Assembly: GCA_015489175.1 (NCBI GenBank)
Contig: WGAI01000009.1
Span: 1-53,038, forward strand
Length of the DNA stretch: 53,038 nucleotides
Origin: Caldifarciminota bacterium
GTDB lineage: Bacteria; Hydrothermota; Hydrothermia; B15-G9
Direction: 5' to 3'
The notes beneath the pieces were generated by a model, which saw nothing but the letters and a program-made list of their open reading frames with translations, made no database searches and had not been told where the DNA came from. A program made the position numbers and the translations under genes. This document shows positions 17,145-24,975 of this stretch, in pieces (within the stretch, counting starts at the first letter, position 1; each line of letters opens with the position of its first letter).

Positions 17145-18592
17145 TAGAACCCTATCACCGTTCTGGAGATCTTCATTCCCCCGCGATCTATTTCGACGGA
17201 GAGCACGCCCCTTCGACGGGCGAACTTGTAAGCTTTCTTAAAGTCTTCCGCGGAAACTATTGCTTTGCCGTTTATTGACACCACCACATCGCCCGGCTGT
17301 ATGCCGAGCTGGTAAGCCACGCTGCCATCTGCGACTTTTTTCACCAGTATGCCGTGTGCGACTTTAAGTCCTTCGTGCATTGCGACATCAGGTGTGACCT
17401 CCACCCCTGTGATGCCCATCGGCAGCTTGACCCGTTTCTCATGGTATTCCCCTGCTTGAATCACGATGTCCTTCTCCTTGCCATCATGCCAGACTTTGAG
17501 ATGGAGTTTCTCACCCGGCACAACGGCATAAGTTACATCCTCCCAGTCGCCTTCGTTGAAGAGACGGCGGCCGTTGACCGTTTCGATCACATCGCCTTCC
17601 TTGATTTTGCCGCTGGAAGGACTACCGGGAACCACGCTTGATACAAGAACGCCGTAAGTCAGCGGATAATCCAGTGCGGAGCGCAGGTCCTCGGTCAGGG
17701 ATTGGACTGTTATGCCTATGTTCCCCGACCTGAACTGGCCGTATTGCACGATTTCGTTGATGAACTTCTTGACGGTGTTGACCGGAATCGCGAATCCGAG
17801 CCCGATGTTGCCGCCCGACGGCGTGAAGATAAAGGTGTTTATACCGACCACCTGACCAAGCGCATTCACGAGCGGGCCGCCTGAATTCCCGGGGTTGATG
17901 GCGGCGTCAGTCTGAATCATGTCCCGATACATTCGGTCCTTAACGCCGAGTATCGTCCTGTGCAATGCCGAGACGACACCAGCTGTGACAGTGGGTTCGG
18001 GGTCTTCCATCAGGTATCCGAACGGGTTGCCGATAGCGACGCACCATTCACCGATCATCAGGCTGTCGGAATTGCCAAGCACAGCAGTGTAGAGGTCTTT
18101 GGGCGGTTCTTTCAGTTTGATGAGTGCGAGGTCGAGGCGGGGACTTGTCCCGACCACTTCCGCATCGAATATTCGACCATCCGTCAATGTGACCTTAATC
18201 TCAGCAGCGTCATGCACCACATGCTCGTTTGTTACTATGTAGCCGTCCTTGTTGATCAGAACGCCTGAGCCGAGCGATTTAACTTTCTCTTTGAAATACC
18301 GTTTCGGGAAGAAATCGCCCCAGAAGTCGCCGAAAAACGGGTTGAAGAAATCGTTTGCCACGGTTCTGACGGATATAACCGACACCGAGACGACAGCCGG
18401 GCCGGCTATACGGGCGGCGTTCACGATTGCGGTTTGCCTTGATGTCGAGATCGCTCTGGATGTCTGCGATGCCCACGCCGTATCGATCATCCCCTCGGTG
18501 TAGATCGACCTTTTCCCTCCTTTGCTCATGAGCACAATGAGCGTGGCACCGACGATTATGGCGAGGAGGGACAGAAACAGCTTTTTCATCAT
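17144..18592 (-). CDS. HtrA/DegP-family periplasmic serine protease
   Basis: 482 aa S1C protease. N-terminal signal anchor (about 3-24), then a trypsin-like domain with triad His (NEHVVH), Asp (LDLALIK) and Ser (INPGNSGGP), followed by two PDZ domains (about 285-370 and 385-475; GVLVSSVVPGSPS and GILVKKVADGSVA). Degrades or refolds damaged envelope proteins. Shine-Dalgarno AAGGAAG in the tail of the transaldolase gene, only 3 bp away, so coexpressed. The family also includes DegQ and DegS; two PDZs favour DegP/DegQ. Confidence 0.93.
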   Translation of the reverse strand: MMKKLFLSLLAIIVGATLIVLMSKGGKRSIYTEGMIDTAWASQTSRAISTSRQTAIVNAARIAGPAVVSVSVISVRTVANDFFNPFFGDFWGDFFPKRYFKEKVKSLGSGVLINKDGYIVTNEHVVHDAAEIKVTLTDGRIFDAEVVGTSPRLDLALIKLKEPPKDLYTAVLGNSDSLMIGEWCVAIGNPFGYLMEDPEPTVTAGVVSALHRTILGVKDRMYRDMIQTDAAINPGNSGGPLVNALGQVVGINTFIFTPSGGNIGLGFAIPVNTVKKFINEIVQYGQFRSGNIGITVQSLTEDLRSALDYPLTYGVLVSSVVPGSPSSGKIKEGDVIETVNGRRLFNEGDWEDVTYAVVPGEKLHLKVWHDGKEKDIVIQAGEYHEKRVKLPMGITGVEVTPDVAMHEGLKVAHGILVKKVADGSVAYQLGIQPGDVVVSINGKAIVSAEDFKKAYKFARRRGVLSVEIDRGGMKISRTVIGF

Positions 18593-18595
18593 TTT

Positions 18596-19249
18596 TTACT
18601 TCCTTGCTTTGACTTTTTCCCAATCAGCAAGGAACCTTTCAATTCCGATGTCCGTGAGCGGGTGTTTGACGAGTGCGCGCAGCACTTTCGGCGGCACAGT
18701 TGCGATGTGTGCCCCAAGCTTGGCGGCCTCCAACACATGCATCGGGTGGCGGATTGAGGCCACGATGACCTCTGTTTCTATCTCCGGGTAGTTCCCGAAT
18801 ATCGTGACGATGTCCTCGACGAGGCTCATTCCGTAAGAGGAGATGTCGTCAAGTCTGCCGACAAACGGCGACACGAAGCTGGCACCTGCCTTAGCGGCGA
18901 GAAGCGCCTGAACAGGACTGAAGACAAGGGTGACATTAGTCCTGATGCCCTCTTTGCTCAGCTGTTTGACGGCTTTGAGCCCTTCCGCGGTCATCGGAAT
19001 TTTTATCACGATGTTTTCGTGAATTTTTGCAAGATCACGCGCCTCCCTGACCATGCCCTCGGCGTCCGTTGATACCACTTCAGCCGAGACAGGCCCGTTC
19101 ACTATCTCGCAGATCTCGCGCAGTATCTCGATAGGATCACCTTCCTGTCTGGAGAGTAGCGTTGGGTTTGTTGTGGCTCCCTCGATTATACCCCACTCAG
19201 CGAGCTCACGAATTTCTTTAAGATCAGCGGTATCGATGAAAAATTTCAT
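18596..19249 (-). CDS. Transaldolase (TalC/fructose-6-phosphate aldolase-like)
   Basis: 217 aa, the short transaldolase type. N-terminal [23 protein letters not shown] near 26-33, Schiff-base Lys83 in VIKIPMT, and the C-terminal [16 protein letters not shown] tail. Transfers dihydroxyacetone between sugar phosphates in the non-oxidative pentose phosphate pathway; some family members are fructose-6-phosphate aldolases and the residues visible here do not separate the two with certainty. AAGGAGGAG precedes the ATG. First gene of the transaldolase-htrA-mlaD-DUF1175 run. Confidence 0.93.
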   Translation of the reverse strand: MKFFIDTADLKEIRELAEWGIIEGATTNPTLLSRQEGDPIEILREICEIVNGPVSAEVVSTDAEGMVREARDLAKIHENIVIKIPMTAEGLKAVKQLSKEGIRTNVTLVFSPVQALLAAKAGASFVSPFVGRLDDISSYGMSLVEDIVTIFGNYPEIETEVIVASIRHPMHVLEAAKLGAHIATVPPKVLRALVKHPLTDIGIERFLADWEKVKARK

Positions 19250-19313
19250 AACTTCTCCTCCTTTTTGTGAAAATCGTTTATATATCAGCTTCTTAAGTGT
19301 GGCTGAGATTATT

Positions 19314-19333
19314 ACATAACACAGTTGTTATGT
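19314..19333. promoter_or_regulatory. Perfect inverted repeat, candidate operator
   Basis: ACATAACA and TGTTATGT separated by CAGT. The form suits a helix-turn-helix dimer site (CRP/FNR-like spacing) for the transaldolase-htrA operon or the divergent PSP1 gene; no T-tract follows, so a terminator is unlikely. Confidence 0.4.
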
Positions 19334-19500
19334 CGAGGCTTCCGACTCATAGCCCTGTTTTCGTTGACCCGTTGCTGGGGTGGAGATTTAGTTTTTGGAA
19401 CGGTTAGGTATGACACATGCGACAGTTTCCCGTTTTGCCAGAGTGAATGATTGAAGTTCCATATCTCCAGCCGTCAAATGCGACTGTCCCCTTTGAGCCA

Positions 19501-19506
19501 TATAAT
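19501..19506 (+). promoter_or_regulatory. -10 box of the PSP1 gene, likely leaderless
   Basis: TATAAT with 9 nt to the ATG at 19516 and no Shine-Dalgarno between; no convincing -35. Confidence 0.45.
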
Positions 19507-19515
19507 TAGCTCCCT

Positions 19516-20352
19516 ATGATACATGCAGGAAGAAAGAGTAATCGCAAAAGGGTTCCCGAGCCTCCGGTCTATTCTGTAGAGGTTTCGGTTGTTGGAGGCG
19601 GATTTGAACGATACCAATTGCCCTACAAGATGGATATTCCTCGTGGGGTTTTCCTTTTTGTTAAGCCCGACAACATGGAGCATGAGGTTCTTGTGAAGGC
19701 AAGGCATGTGGTCCCGAGAAGCGCTGATGTTAAGGCGGAGATAGTCAGGCCTGCGGCGCGCACTCATGTAATCCAGATACTCAAAAACATGGCGAGAGGT
19801 GTCATCTGGGAGAATAAGATCAACGACTTGAAGATTGTGGATGCAAAGCTTGACCTCAAAGTAGGTCATATCAATTTCATCTACATAGCGGAGAAGCGCT
19901 ACAATCTGGCCAGACTCGCGATAAAACTTGCCCACCTTCTACACCTCAAAGTCGAGTTTACCCAGATAGGAGCGAGAGATTATGCGCGAAATATCGGAGG
20001 CGTCGGCGTGTGCGGACGCGAGATCTGTTGCAGGACATTTCTAAAGGAAATCCCGGCCATCACGCTTGACATGGCGAGGCAACAGTATCTTTTCGCTGTG
20101 CCCGAGAAACTTTCGGGCATCTGCGGCCGATTGATGTGCTGCCTTCGCTACGAACTGCCGATGTATGAGATACTTTCAAAATACATGCCTTCCACAGGCA
20201 CTTATGTGATCACAGAGAAGGGGAAAGGGCGCGTCGTGGAAGTTAACATCCTCAAACAGACTTACAAGCTCCGTTATGAAGACGGGAGCGAAGATGTGGT
20301 CACACTGCAAATCCCGGAGTTTTCAGGATATGAAGGTGAGGCTGGAGAATAA
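19516..20352 (+). CDS. PSP1-domain protein (RicT/YaaT-like)
   Basis: 278 aa. A PSP1 C-terminal domain spans roughly 70-190, with the family's cysteine-rich tract GVGVCGREICCRTFL followed by SGICGRLMCCLRYE. In Bacillus, RicT works with RicA and RicF in a [4Fe-4S]-bearing complex that controls RNase Y-dependent mRNA processing. In many bacteria the gene sits near DNA polymerase III delta-prime or metG, which are not seen here. Overlaps the ThiS-like gene by 23 bp. RNA-processing role inferred from family only. Confidence 0.85.
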   Translation: MIHAGRKSNRKRVPEPPVYSVEVSVVGGGFERYQLPYKMDIPRGVFLFVKPDNMEHEVLVKARHVVPRSADVKAEIVRPAARTHVIQILKNMARGVIWENKINDLKIVDAKLDLKVGHINFIYIAEKRYNLARLAIKLAHLLHLKVEFTQIGARDYARNIGGVGVCGREICCRTFLKEIPAITLDMARQQYLFAVPEKLSGICGRLMCCLRYELPMYEILSKYMPSTGTYVITEKGKGRVVEVNILKQTYKLRYEDGSEDVVTLQIPEFSGYEGEAGE

Positions 20353-20518
20353 AGAGATTGAAATCCCCGGCAGAAAGAGAGTGCGCCATATTCTCAGGGA
20401 ACTGGATTTAAATCCTGAGGAAGTTGTTGTTCTCAAGGACGGCGAACCCATCACAGAAGATACCATGATTCGCGAAGATGAAGAGATCGAGGTCCTCATC
20501 GTGGTATCCCGTGGTTGA
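20330..20518 (+). CDS. ThiS/MoaD-like ubiquitin-fold protein with Ser-Arg-Gly terminus
   Basis: 62 aa starting at MKVRLENKEIEIPG, inside the 3' end of the PSP1 gene. Beta-grasp pattern of sulfur carriers: RVRHILRELDL, EEVVVLKDGEPITED, EEIEVLIVVS. Sulfur carriers normally end in Gly-Gly, which E1-like enzymes adenylate; here the codons read TCC CGT GGT TGA (Ser-Arg-Gly), so the penultimate Gly is Arg. No E1-like ThiF/MoeB gene is in the window. It may be non-conjugating or use another mechanism. Confidence 0.7.
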   Translation: MKVRLENKEIEIPGRKRVRHILRELDLNPEEVVVLKDGEPITEDTMIREDEEIEVLIVVSRG

Positions 20519-20533
20519 AATCAGGAGGTAAAA

Positions 20534-21313
20534 ATGCATCCAATACTGTTCAGAATTGGGACATTTGAGATACGGACATGGGGTGTGCTGGTGCTCACAG
20601 CCCTCCTTGCTGGCATCTTCTGGGTTGCGCGTGAGGCTAAGAAGAGCGGTTACAATCCCGACGACATCATAGACATAGGCACATGGATCGTCATAATGGG
20701 AATTGTTGGGGCCAGGGTGTTCTATGTGCTCTACCACCCATCGGAATTTGCAGACAACCCGTTGCTGGCTTTTGCCGTCTGGCGTGGCGGTATGGTCTTC
20801 TTCGGTGGCTTCCTGTTTGCTCTGGTGACCGGCATCATCCTGATTAAAAAGAAGGGGTTGCCTCTGTGGCAGGTGGCCGATTGGACAGCTCCGGCTTTCG
20901 CACTCGGCATGTTTATCGGTAGATGGGGCTGTTTCTTCAACGGCTGTTGCTATGGCCATCCGACTGGTTCCGCATGTGGCGTCTCCTTCAAACCCGGCTC
21001 CCCCGCTTTCGCAGAATACGGACCGATGAGGTTGCATCCAACGCAGCTCTACGAGTCGTTCGGCAACCTAATAATCCTTTTTATTCTGCTCTTTGTGCGG
21101 AAAAAATACAGGCTGCATGATGGCGCCCTGTTCGGACTTTACATGATCCTTGGCCCGATGGTCAGGTTTATCGATGATTTCTTTAGGGCCTATGACCCCG
21201 GTGCATACCTCTTTGGCCTGCCACTAACGGTAAATCAATGGATTTCGATTGGGCTGATGATATTTGGTGCATGGCTGCTCTTCTTCAAAAAGGACACACA
21301 AACGGAGCAATGA
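20534..21313 (+). CDS. lgt: Prolipoprotein diacylglyceryl transferase Lgt
   Basis: 259 aa polytopic inner-membrane enzyme that transfers diacylglycerol from phosphatidylglycerol to the lipobox Cys of prolipoproteins. Hallmarks: WGVLVLTALLAG near the start, GARVFYVLYH, the GRWGCFFNGCCYG signature and RLHPTQLYES. In WRGGMVFFGGF the second F occupies the place of E. coli His103 (from memory; this position varies between phyla). AGGAGG precedes the ATG. The stop overlaps the next gene by ATGA. Fits the presence of Lol-type transporter genes in the window. Confidence 0.95.
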   Translation: MHPILFRIGTFEIRTWGVLVLTALLAGIFWVAREAKKSGYNPDDIIDIGTWIVIMGIVGARVFYVLYHPSEFADNPLLAFAVWRGGMVFFGGFLFALVTGIILIKKKGLPLWQVADWTAPAFALGMFIGRWGCFFNGCCYGHPTGSACGVSFKPGSPAFAEYGPMRLHPTQLYESFGNLIILFILLFVRKKYRLHDGALFGLYMILGPMVRFIDDFFRAYDPGAYLFGLPLTVNQWISIGLMIFGAWLLFFKKDTQTEQ

Positions 21314-21576
21314 CGCCCAATGGGGGCGTGAAATCTGAACCGCCGATCTCAGACGATACGCCTGTAAAAGTTGAGTGTTACGCAGGCGGGAACTGGTGCG
21401 ATCATCCGACTCGCGTGATTATGGGTAACACCTCTTACCGTGTTATGAAGTGGATTCCTGTGGCCAGAACGCCGAGGCGCATCATATTCATGGTTGAACT
21501 TGAGGGCGGTTTTGGTCTTAAATTGATATACGACGAGGAGGTGGAAAGATGGATCGCAACTACATGGAGCTCATAG
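21310..21576 (+). CDS. Small hypothetical protein (DUF6504-like)
   Basis: 88 aa from an ATG overlapping the lgt stop (ATGA); a longer frame from 21238 would lie inside lgt. After a Pro/Gly-rich N-terminus it shows a beta-rich pattern (PTRVIMGNTSYRVMKWI, IIFMVELEGGFGLKLIYD, ERWIATTW) that resembles small DUF6504-type proteins of unknown role. No signal peptide or membrane segment. Its 3' end overlaps cdd by 28 bp. Translational coupling on both sides supports a real gene. Confidence 0.55.
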   Translation: MTPNGGVKSEPPISDDTPVKVECYAGGNWCDHPTRVIMGNTSYRVMKWIPVARTPRRIIFMVELEGGFGLKLIYDEEVERWIATTWSS

Positions 21577-21953
21577 AGGCAGCGAAAGAGGTTAGAAAGA
21601 ACGCTTACGCCCCGTTTTCAGGATTTGCGGTTGGAGCCGCTGTGATCGCATCGAGCGGTAAGATTTACACAGGAGTCAATGTCGAAAATTCATCTTACGG
21701 ACTGACGATATGTGCTGAACGGGTGGCCGTCTTTAAAGCGGTGTCCGAAGGCGAGCGTGAGCTGAAAGCTGTTGCGATTTACACGGATACGGAGAATACG
21801 GTTTGGCCGTGTGGTGCTTGCCGTCAGGTTCTATACGAGTTCGCTCAAGATGGCGACATGGATGTCATATCCTCAACCTCCAGCGGAAAGGTTGAGGTGA
21901 GGAAGCTAAGCGAGCTGTTGCCCAAAGGCTTCAAATTCCGTCCTGGGATGTGA
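21549..21953 (+). CDS. cdd: Cytidine deaminase
   Basis: 134 aa homotetrameric type. Deaminates cytidine and deoxycytidine to uridine in pyrimidine salvage. Substrate-binding FxVGAA region (YAPFSGFAVGAAV), zinc-binding CAERVA (catalytic Glu) and PCGACRQ. Slight C-terminal extension (KLSELLPKGFKFRPGM) is normal for the family. GGAGG lies before the start, inside the preceding gene. Confidence 0.95.
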   Translation: MDRNYMELIEAAKEVRKNAYAPFSGFAVGAAVIASSGKIYTGVNVENSSYGLTICAERVAVFKAVSEGERELKAVAIYTDTENTVWPCGACRQVLYEFAQDGDMDVISSTSSGKVEVRKLSELLPKGFKFRPGM

Positions 21954-22071
21954 TGCTGAGCATGTGGGTAAGAAGCGTGGGGAAGGTAGCAGGTTCTTGA
22001 GATTTTCATGAAATGCCCCCTTTCTTGATCTAATCTTATGTCTGTGTGATGTGTTCCTTTCCCTCCGTGAA

Positions 22072-22100
22072 TTGACGGAGCCGATGCGAGTGGATATAAT
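22072..22100 (+). promoter_or_regulatory. Sigma70-type promoter of tRNA-Pro
   Basis: TTGACG (22072-22077), 17-bp spacer, TATAAT (22095-22100). Start of transcription near 22107, about 18 nt before the mature tRNA. Confidence 0.8.
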
Positions 22101-22124
22101 ATCCACCGAATTAGCGAGTTTGGT

Positions 22125-22202
22125 CGGGGCGTAGCGCAGCTTGGTTAGCGCACCAGCATGGGGGGCTGGGGGTCGGTGGTTCGAGTCCACTCGCCCCGAC
22201 CA
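22125..22202 (+). tRNA. tRNA-Pro (anticodon GGG)
   Basis: Acceptor stem CGGGGCG/CGCCCCG with discriminator A and an encoded CCA (22200-22202). Anticodon stem CCAGC/GCTGG encloses a 7-nt loop whose positions 34-36 are GGG, reading CCC and CCU. T-arm GGTTCGAGTCC is canonical. 78 nt with CCA. Only 14 nt separate it from the downstream glycosyltransferase start, and no terminator lies between. Confidence 0.95.
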
Positions 22203-22216
22203 TTTCAACTGAGATT

Positions 22217-22894
22217 ATGAGTCGAAACATTCTGGTCGTTATTCCCGCCTTTAACGAGGAGAAGTTCCTCGATGAGTTAATCAAAAGGATTGAGCGGCAT
22301 TTCCCTCCTCAAAACATCCTCGTGGTTGACGATGGCTCGACGGACAACACCTACGAAATAGCAAAAAAACTTGGCGTTCTTACCCTGCAAAACCAAACCA
22401 ACAAGGGGAAGGGCTTTTCATTGAACAGGGGATTTCAGTTTGCCGTCGAGCATGGATTTGACGGTGTCATAACGATGGATGCTGACCTGCAACATGATCC
22501 TGATGAGATACCGCTCTTCCTCGATGCTCACAATAGGGGCTGTGATGTGGTGATAGGAAGTAGATGGCGCGATCTGGAGAATATGCCGCTGGATAGATAC
22601 CTGTCTAACCGCCTGACCACCACTATCATAGACACACTTGCTGGCTGTCGCGTGGAGGACACTCAGAGTGGCTATCGTCTCATAAAGTCCGATGTGTTGA
22701 AAAAGGTCAGGATTAAAGCAACCCATTATGATGCAGAGTCTGAGCTAATAGTCAAAGCTGCAAGGGCGGGCTTCAAAATCTGCAATGTGTCGATAAAAAC
22801 CATTTATGGTCAGGAAGAAAGCTCGATAAACAAGTTTCTGGATACCTACCGCTTTATAAAACTCGTTTTTAGGCTTATATTTTTCCCGTCATGA
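22217..22894 (+). CDS. Family 2 glycosyltransferase (DPM1/dolichyl-phosphate mannosyltransferase-like)
   Basis: 225 aa GT-A fold. VVIPAFNEEKFLDELI at the N-terminus, VVDDGSTDNT, the MDADLQHDP DxD motif near 92, and GSRWRD then DTQSGYRLIK, all as in polyprenyl-phosphate mannose or glucose synthases. No C-terminal membrane domain. Likely transfers a sugar to a lipid carrier. No Shine-Dalgarno is visible and the gene begins 14 nt after tRNA-Pro, so its mRNA probably arises by tRNA processing. The stop overlaps surE by ATGA. Confidence 0.88.
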   Translation: MSRNILVVIPAFNEEKFLDELIKRIERHFPPQNILVVDDGSTDNTYEIAKKLGVLTLQNQTNKGKGFSLNRGFQFAVEHGFDGVITMDADLQHDPDEIPLFLDAHNRGCDVVIGSRWRDLENMPLDRYLSNRLTTTIIDTLAGCRVEDTQSGYRLIKSDVLKKVRIKATHYDAESELIVKAARAGFKICNVSIKTIYGQEESSINKFLDTYRFIKLVFRLIFFPS

Positions 22895-23631
22895 AAAAGC
22901 CTTTCATACTTGTCTCAAATGACGACGGAATTGAAGCGCCCGGAATAAAGGTGCTGGAGGAAGCGGTTTCCGGGTTTGGCGATGTCATGGTGATTGCTCC
23001 GGCAGAAGAACAGAGCGCCAAAAGCCATTCCATAACCGTCAGGAAACCGATAAAAGTTAATCGTTTGTCGAAAAATCGGATAGCGATCGGTGGCACACCT
23101 GCCGATTGCGTGCTGCTTGCCATGCGCGGCTTCCTTCACAGGAAACCTGACCTTGTGGTATCCGGGATAAATCACGGGCTAAACCTTGGCAGCGATGTGG
23201 TCTATTCGGGCACCGTTGCCGCTGCGCGCGAAGCAGCCATCATGGGTGTGCCCGCATTCGCTATCTCCATAGATGCATTCTCAGGCGAGCCAATCCACTG
23301 GGAGACTGCGGCTTATTTCGCTCAAAAAATAACTCTGCTCTGGGTCGAAAAGCGTATCGAGTTTAACCTTTTGAACATCAATGTGCCCAACCTTCCGCTC
23401 GAAAAGATCAAAGGCGTGAAATTTGTCAAGCTCGGAGACATGAGATACAGGAATCCGATAGAGAAGTTGGACGAAACCACATTCATGATCAAAGGCGAGC
23501 CGATAAAGGATCTTAGCGGAGAGACCGATGTGAGCGCAGTCTATTCGGGATATGTGTCAATAACCCCATTAATCCTTGAACTTACGGATTTTGAATGGCT
23601 TGAAAAATATGAGGCAGAGAGAGAACTTTGA
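22891..23631 (+). CDS. surE: 5'/3'-nucleotidase SurE
   Basis: 246 aa. Metal-binding SNDDGIEAPGI at 9-19, the second Asn region SGINHGLNLGSDVVYSGTVAAA, and IGGTPADCV. Hydrolyses nucleoside monophosphates, survival-related. Overlaps pcm, a pairing seen in many bacteria including E. coli. The start overlaps the GT2 stop. Confidence 0.95.
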   Translation: MKKPFILVSNDDGIEAPGIKVLEEAVSGFGDVMVIAPAEEQSAKSHSITVRKPIKVNRLSKNRIAIGGTPADCVLLAMRGFLHRKPDLVVSGINHGLNLGSDVVYSGTVAAAREAAIMGVPAFAISIDAFSGEPIHWETAAYFAQKITLLWVEKRIEFNLLNINVPNLPLEKIKGVKFVKLGDMRYRNPIEKLDETTFMIKGEPIKDLSGETDVSAVYSGYVSITPLILELTDFEWLEKYEAEREL

Positions 23632-24256
23632 GGAATTAAGGCGGAGGATGGTGAAGACTCAGATAAAAATGCGAGGGGTCAAAGACCCGCGCGTCCTTCA
23701 GGCTATGCTAAAGGTGCCAAGACATCTCTTTGTGCCTGAAGAATATCGAAATCATGCCTATAACGATTACCCTCTGCCCATCGGTTACGGACAGACCATA
23801 TCGCAGCCTTACATCGTGGCGGCGATGACCGAGCTGCTTGATCTTAAAGGCGATGAAAAGGTTCTCGAGATCGGCACAGGCTCAGGCTACCAGACGGCGC
23901 TCCTGGCAGAACTGGCAGGTGAGGTTTACACGGTGGAACGCATACCGCAGCTGCTTGAACGGGCAAAACAGGTTCTTTCATCGCTGGGATACACCAACAT
24001 CTACTTCAAACTTGCGGATGGCACTCTTGGATGGCCTGAAAATGCGCCATTCGACCGCATCATGGTGACAGCGGCGGCGCCTGACCTGCCTCAACCTCTC
24101 ATAGACCAGCTCGCAGAAGGGGGCATCATGGTCATTCCTGTCGGCAGCAGATACCTTCAAACATTGAAAGTGGTTGTCAAAACCGGTGACAAACTGCGAA
24201 TTAAGAGGGTCATGGAGTGCACTTTTGTCCCTCTGATCGGGGAGTATGGATACTGA
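23609..24256 (+). CDS. pcm: Protein-L-isoaspartate O-methyltransferase
   Basis: About 215 aa. Class I SAM methyltransferase that repairs isoaspartyl residues. Motifs: PRHLFVPEEYRNHAY, GYGQTISQPYIVAAM, SAM motif I VLEIGTGSGYQTALLA, and FDRIMVTAAAP. The start at 23609 (MRQRENFEELRRRMV) keeps the conserved helix before MV; the ATG at 23648 has a better Shine-Dalgarno (AAGG, 6 nt) and is an alternative. The C-terminus overlaps rlmB by one base. Confidence 0.93.
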   Translation: MRQRENFEELRRRMVKTQIKMRGVKDPRVLQAMLKVPRHLFVPEEYRNHAYNDYPLPIGYGQTISQPYIVAAMTELLDLKGDEKVLEIGTGSGYQTALLAELAGEVYTVERIPQLLERAKQVLSSLGYTNIYFKLADGTLGWPENAPFDRIMVTAAAPDLPQPLIDQLAEGGIMVIPVGSRYLQTLKVVVKTGDKLRIKRVMECTFVPLIGEYGY

Positions 24257-24975
24257 TGGTGATTTACGGTAGGAACGGAGTCAGGGAAGCAGTGAGGTCA
24301 GGCCTTCCCGTCCAGAAAATCTATATCGCCAGAGGCAGCAGGCTGCCGAGAGACCTGGAGCGGCTTATAAAAGCGTCTCACATACCCCTGAAAATCGTAT
24401 CGCGCGAAAAGCTCGACACGATAGCCAATGTTCAGAACCATCAGGGTATCGCTGCGGTCATTTCACCGGTCGAATTTGTGCCTCCTGAGGAGATCATAGG
24501 CAGGACGGTCGAACATGCAGGTATCATCTTGATACTCGACCACATCGAGGATCCGCAAAACCTTGGGAACATTATCAGAACCGCCGAAGTGCTTGGTGTA
24601 GATGGCGTGGTGATACCCAAAGACAGGGCGGCGACGATAACCGAAAGCGTCGTGAAAGCATCGGCAGGCGCTGTTTTTCACATACCTATCTCAAGGGTTC
24701 CTAACATCCGCAATGTCATCCGCGACTTTAAGGATGCAGGTGGGTGGGTGGCCGCTGTTGAAGTTGGCGGGGAAAATATTTACAATTTCCAGCCGCCTTT
24801 CCCTCTCGCACTTGTGCTCGGCTCTGAGGGGCATGGCATTTCAAAATCCGTTCTGAAGGATTCGGATTTCGTCGTATCGATATCCATGAGCGGCAGGGTC
24901 AACTCTCTGAATGTTTCATCTGCCGCAGCTATTGCGATGTTCATGGCTGTTATGAAGAGGATGGAGAAAAAATGA
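24256..24975 (+). CDS. 23S rRNA 2'-O-methyltransferase (RlmB/TrmH family, SpoU)
   Basis: 239 aa from an ATG overlapping the pcm stop (TGATG). N-terminal L30e-like substrate-binding domain (IYGRNGVREAVRSG, VQNHQGIAAVIS) then a SPOUT knot: motif 1 DHIEDPQNLGNIIRTAEVLG, motif 2 LVLGSEGHGIS, motif 3 MSGRVNSLNVSSAAAI. RlmB (Gm2251) is the nearest named member, but other TrmH-family targets are possible. Confidence 0.88.
   Translation: MVIYGRNGVREAVRSGLPVQKIYIARGSRLPRDLERLIKASHIPLKIVSREKLDTIANVQNHQGIAAVISPVEFVPPEEIIGRTVEHAGIILILDHIEDPQNLGNIIRTAEVLGVDGVVIPKDRAATITESVVKASAGAVFHIPISRVPNIRNVIRDFKDAGGWVAAVEVGGENIYNFQPPFPLALVLGSEGHGISKSVLKDSDFVVSISMSGRVNSLNVSSAAAIAMFMAVMKRMEKK

Larger units (their letters stand above)
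19250..19515. other. Intergenic region between divergent genes, with palindrome
   Basis: No gene seen. It holds the ribosome binding site and a TATATA-like -10 of the transaldolase gene on the minus strand, a perfect 8-bp inverted repeat at 19314-19333, two loosely similar 20-nt segments near 19418 and 19480, and a TATAAT at 19501-19506 for the plus-strand gene. Confidence 0.5.

Noticed and set aside
20534-21313. Lgt as a defective enzyme because E. coli His103 position is Phe
   Set aside because: That position varies in other phyla (from memory) and the GRWGCFFNGCCYG and RLHPTQLYES motifs are intact.
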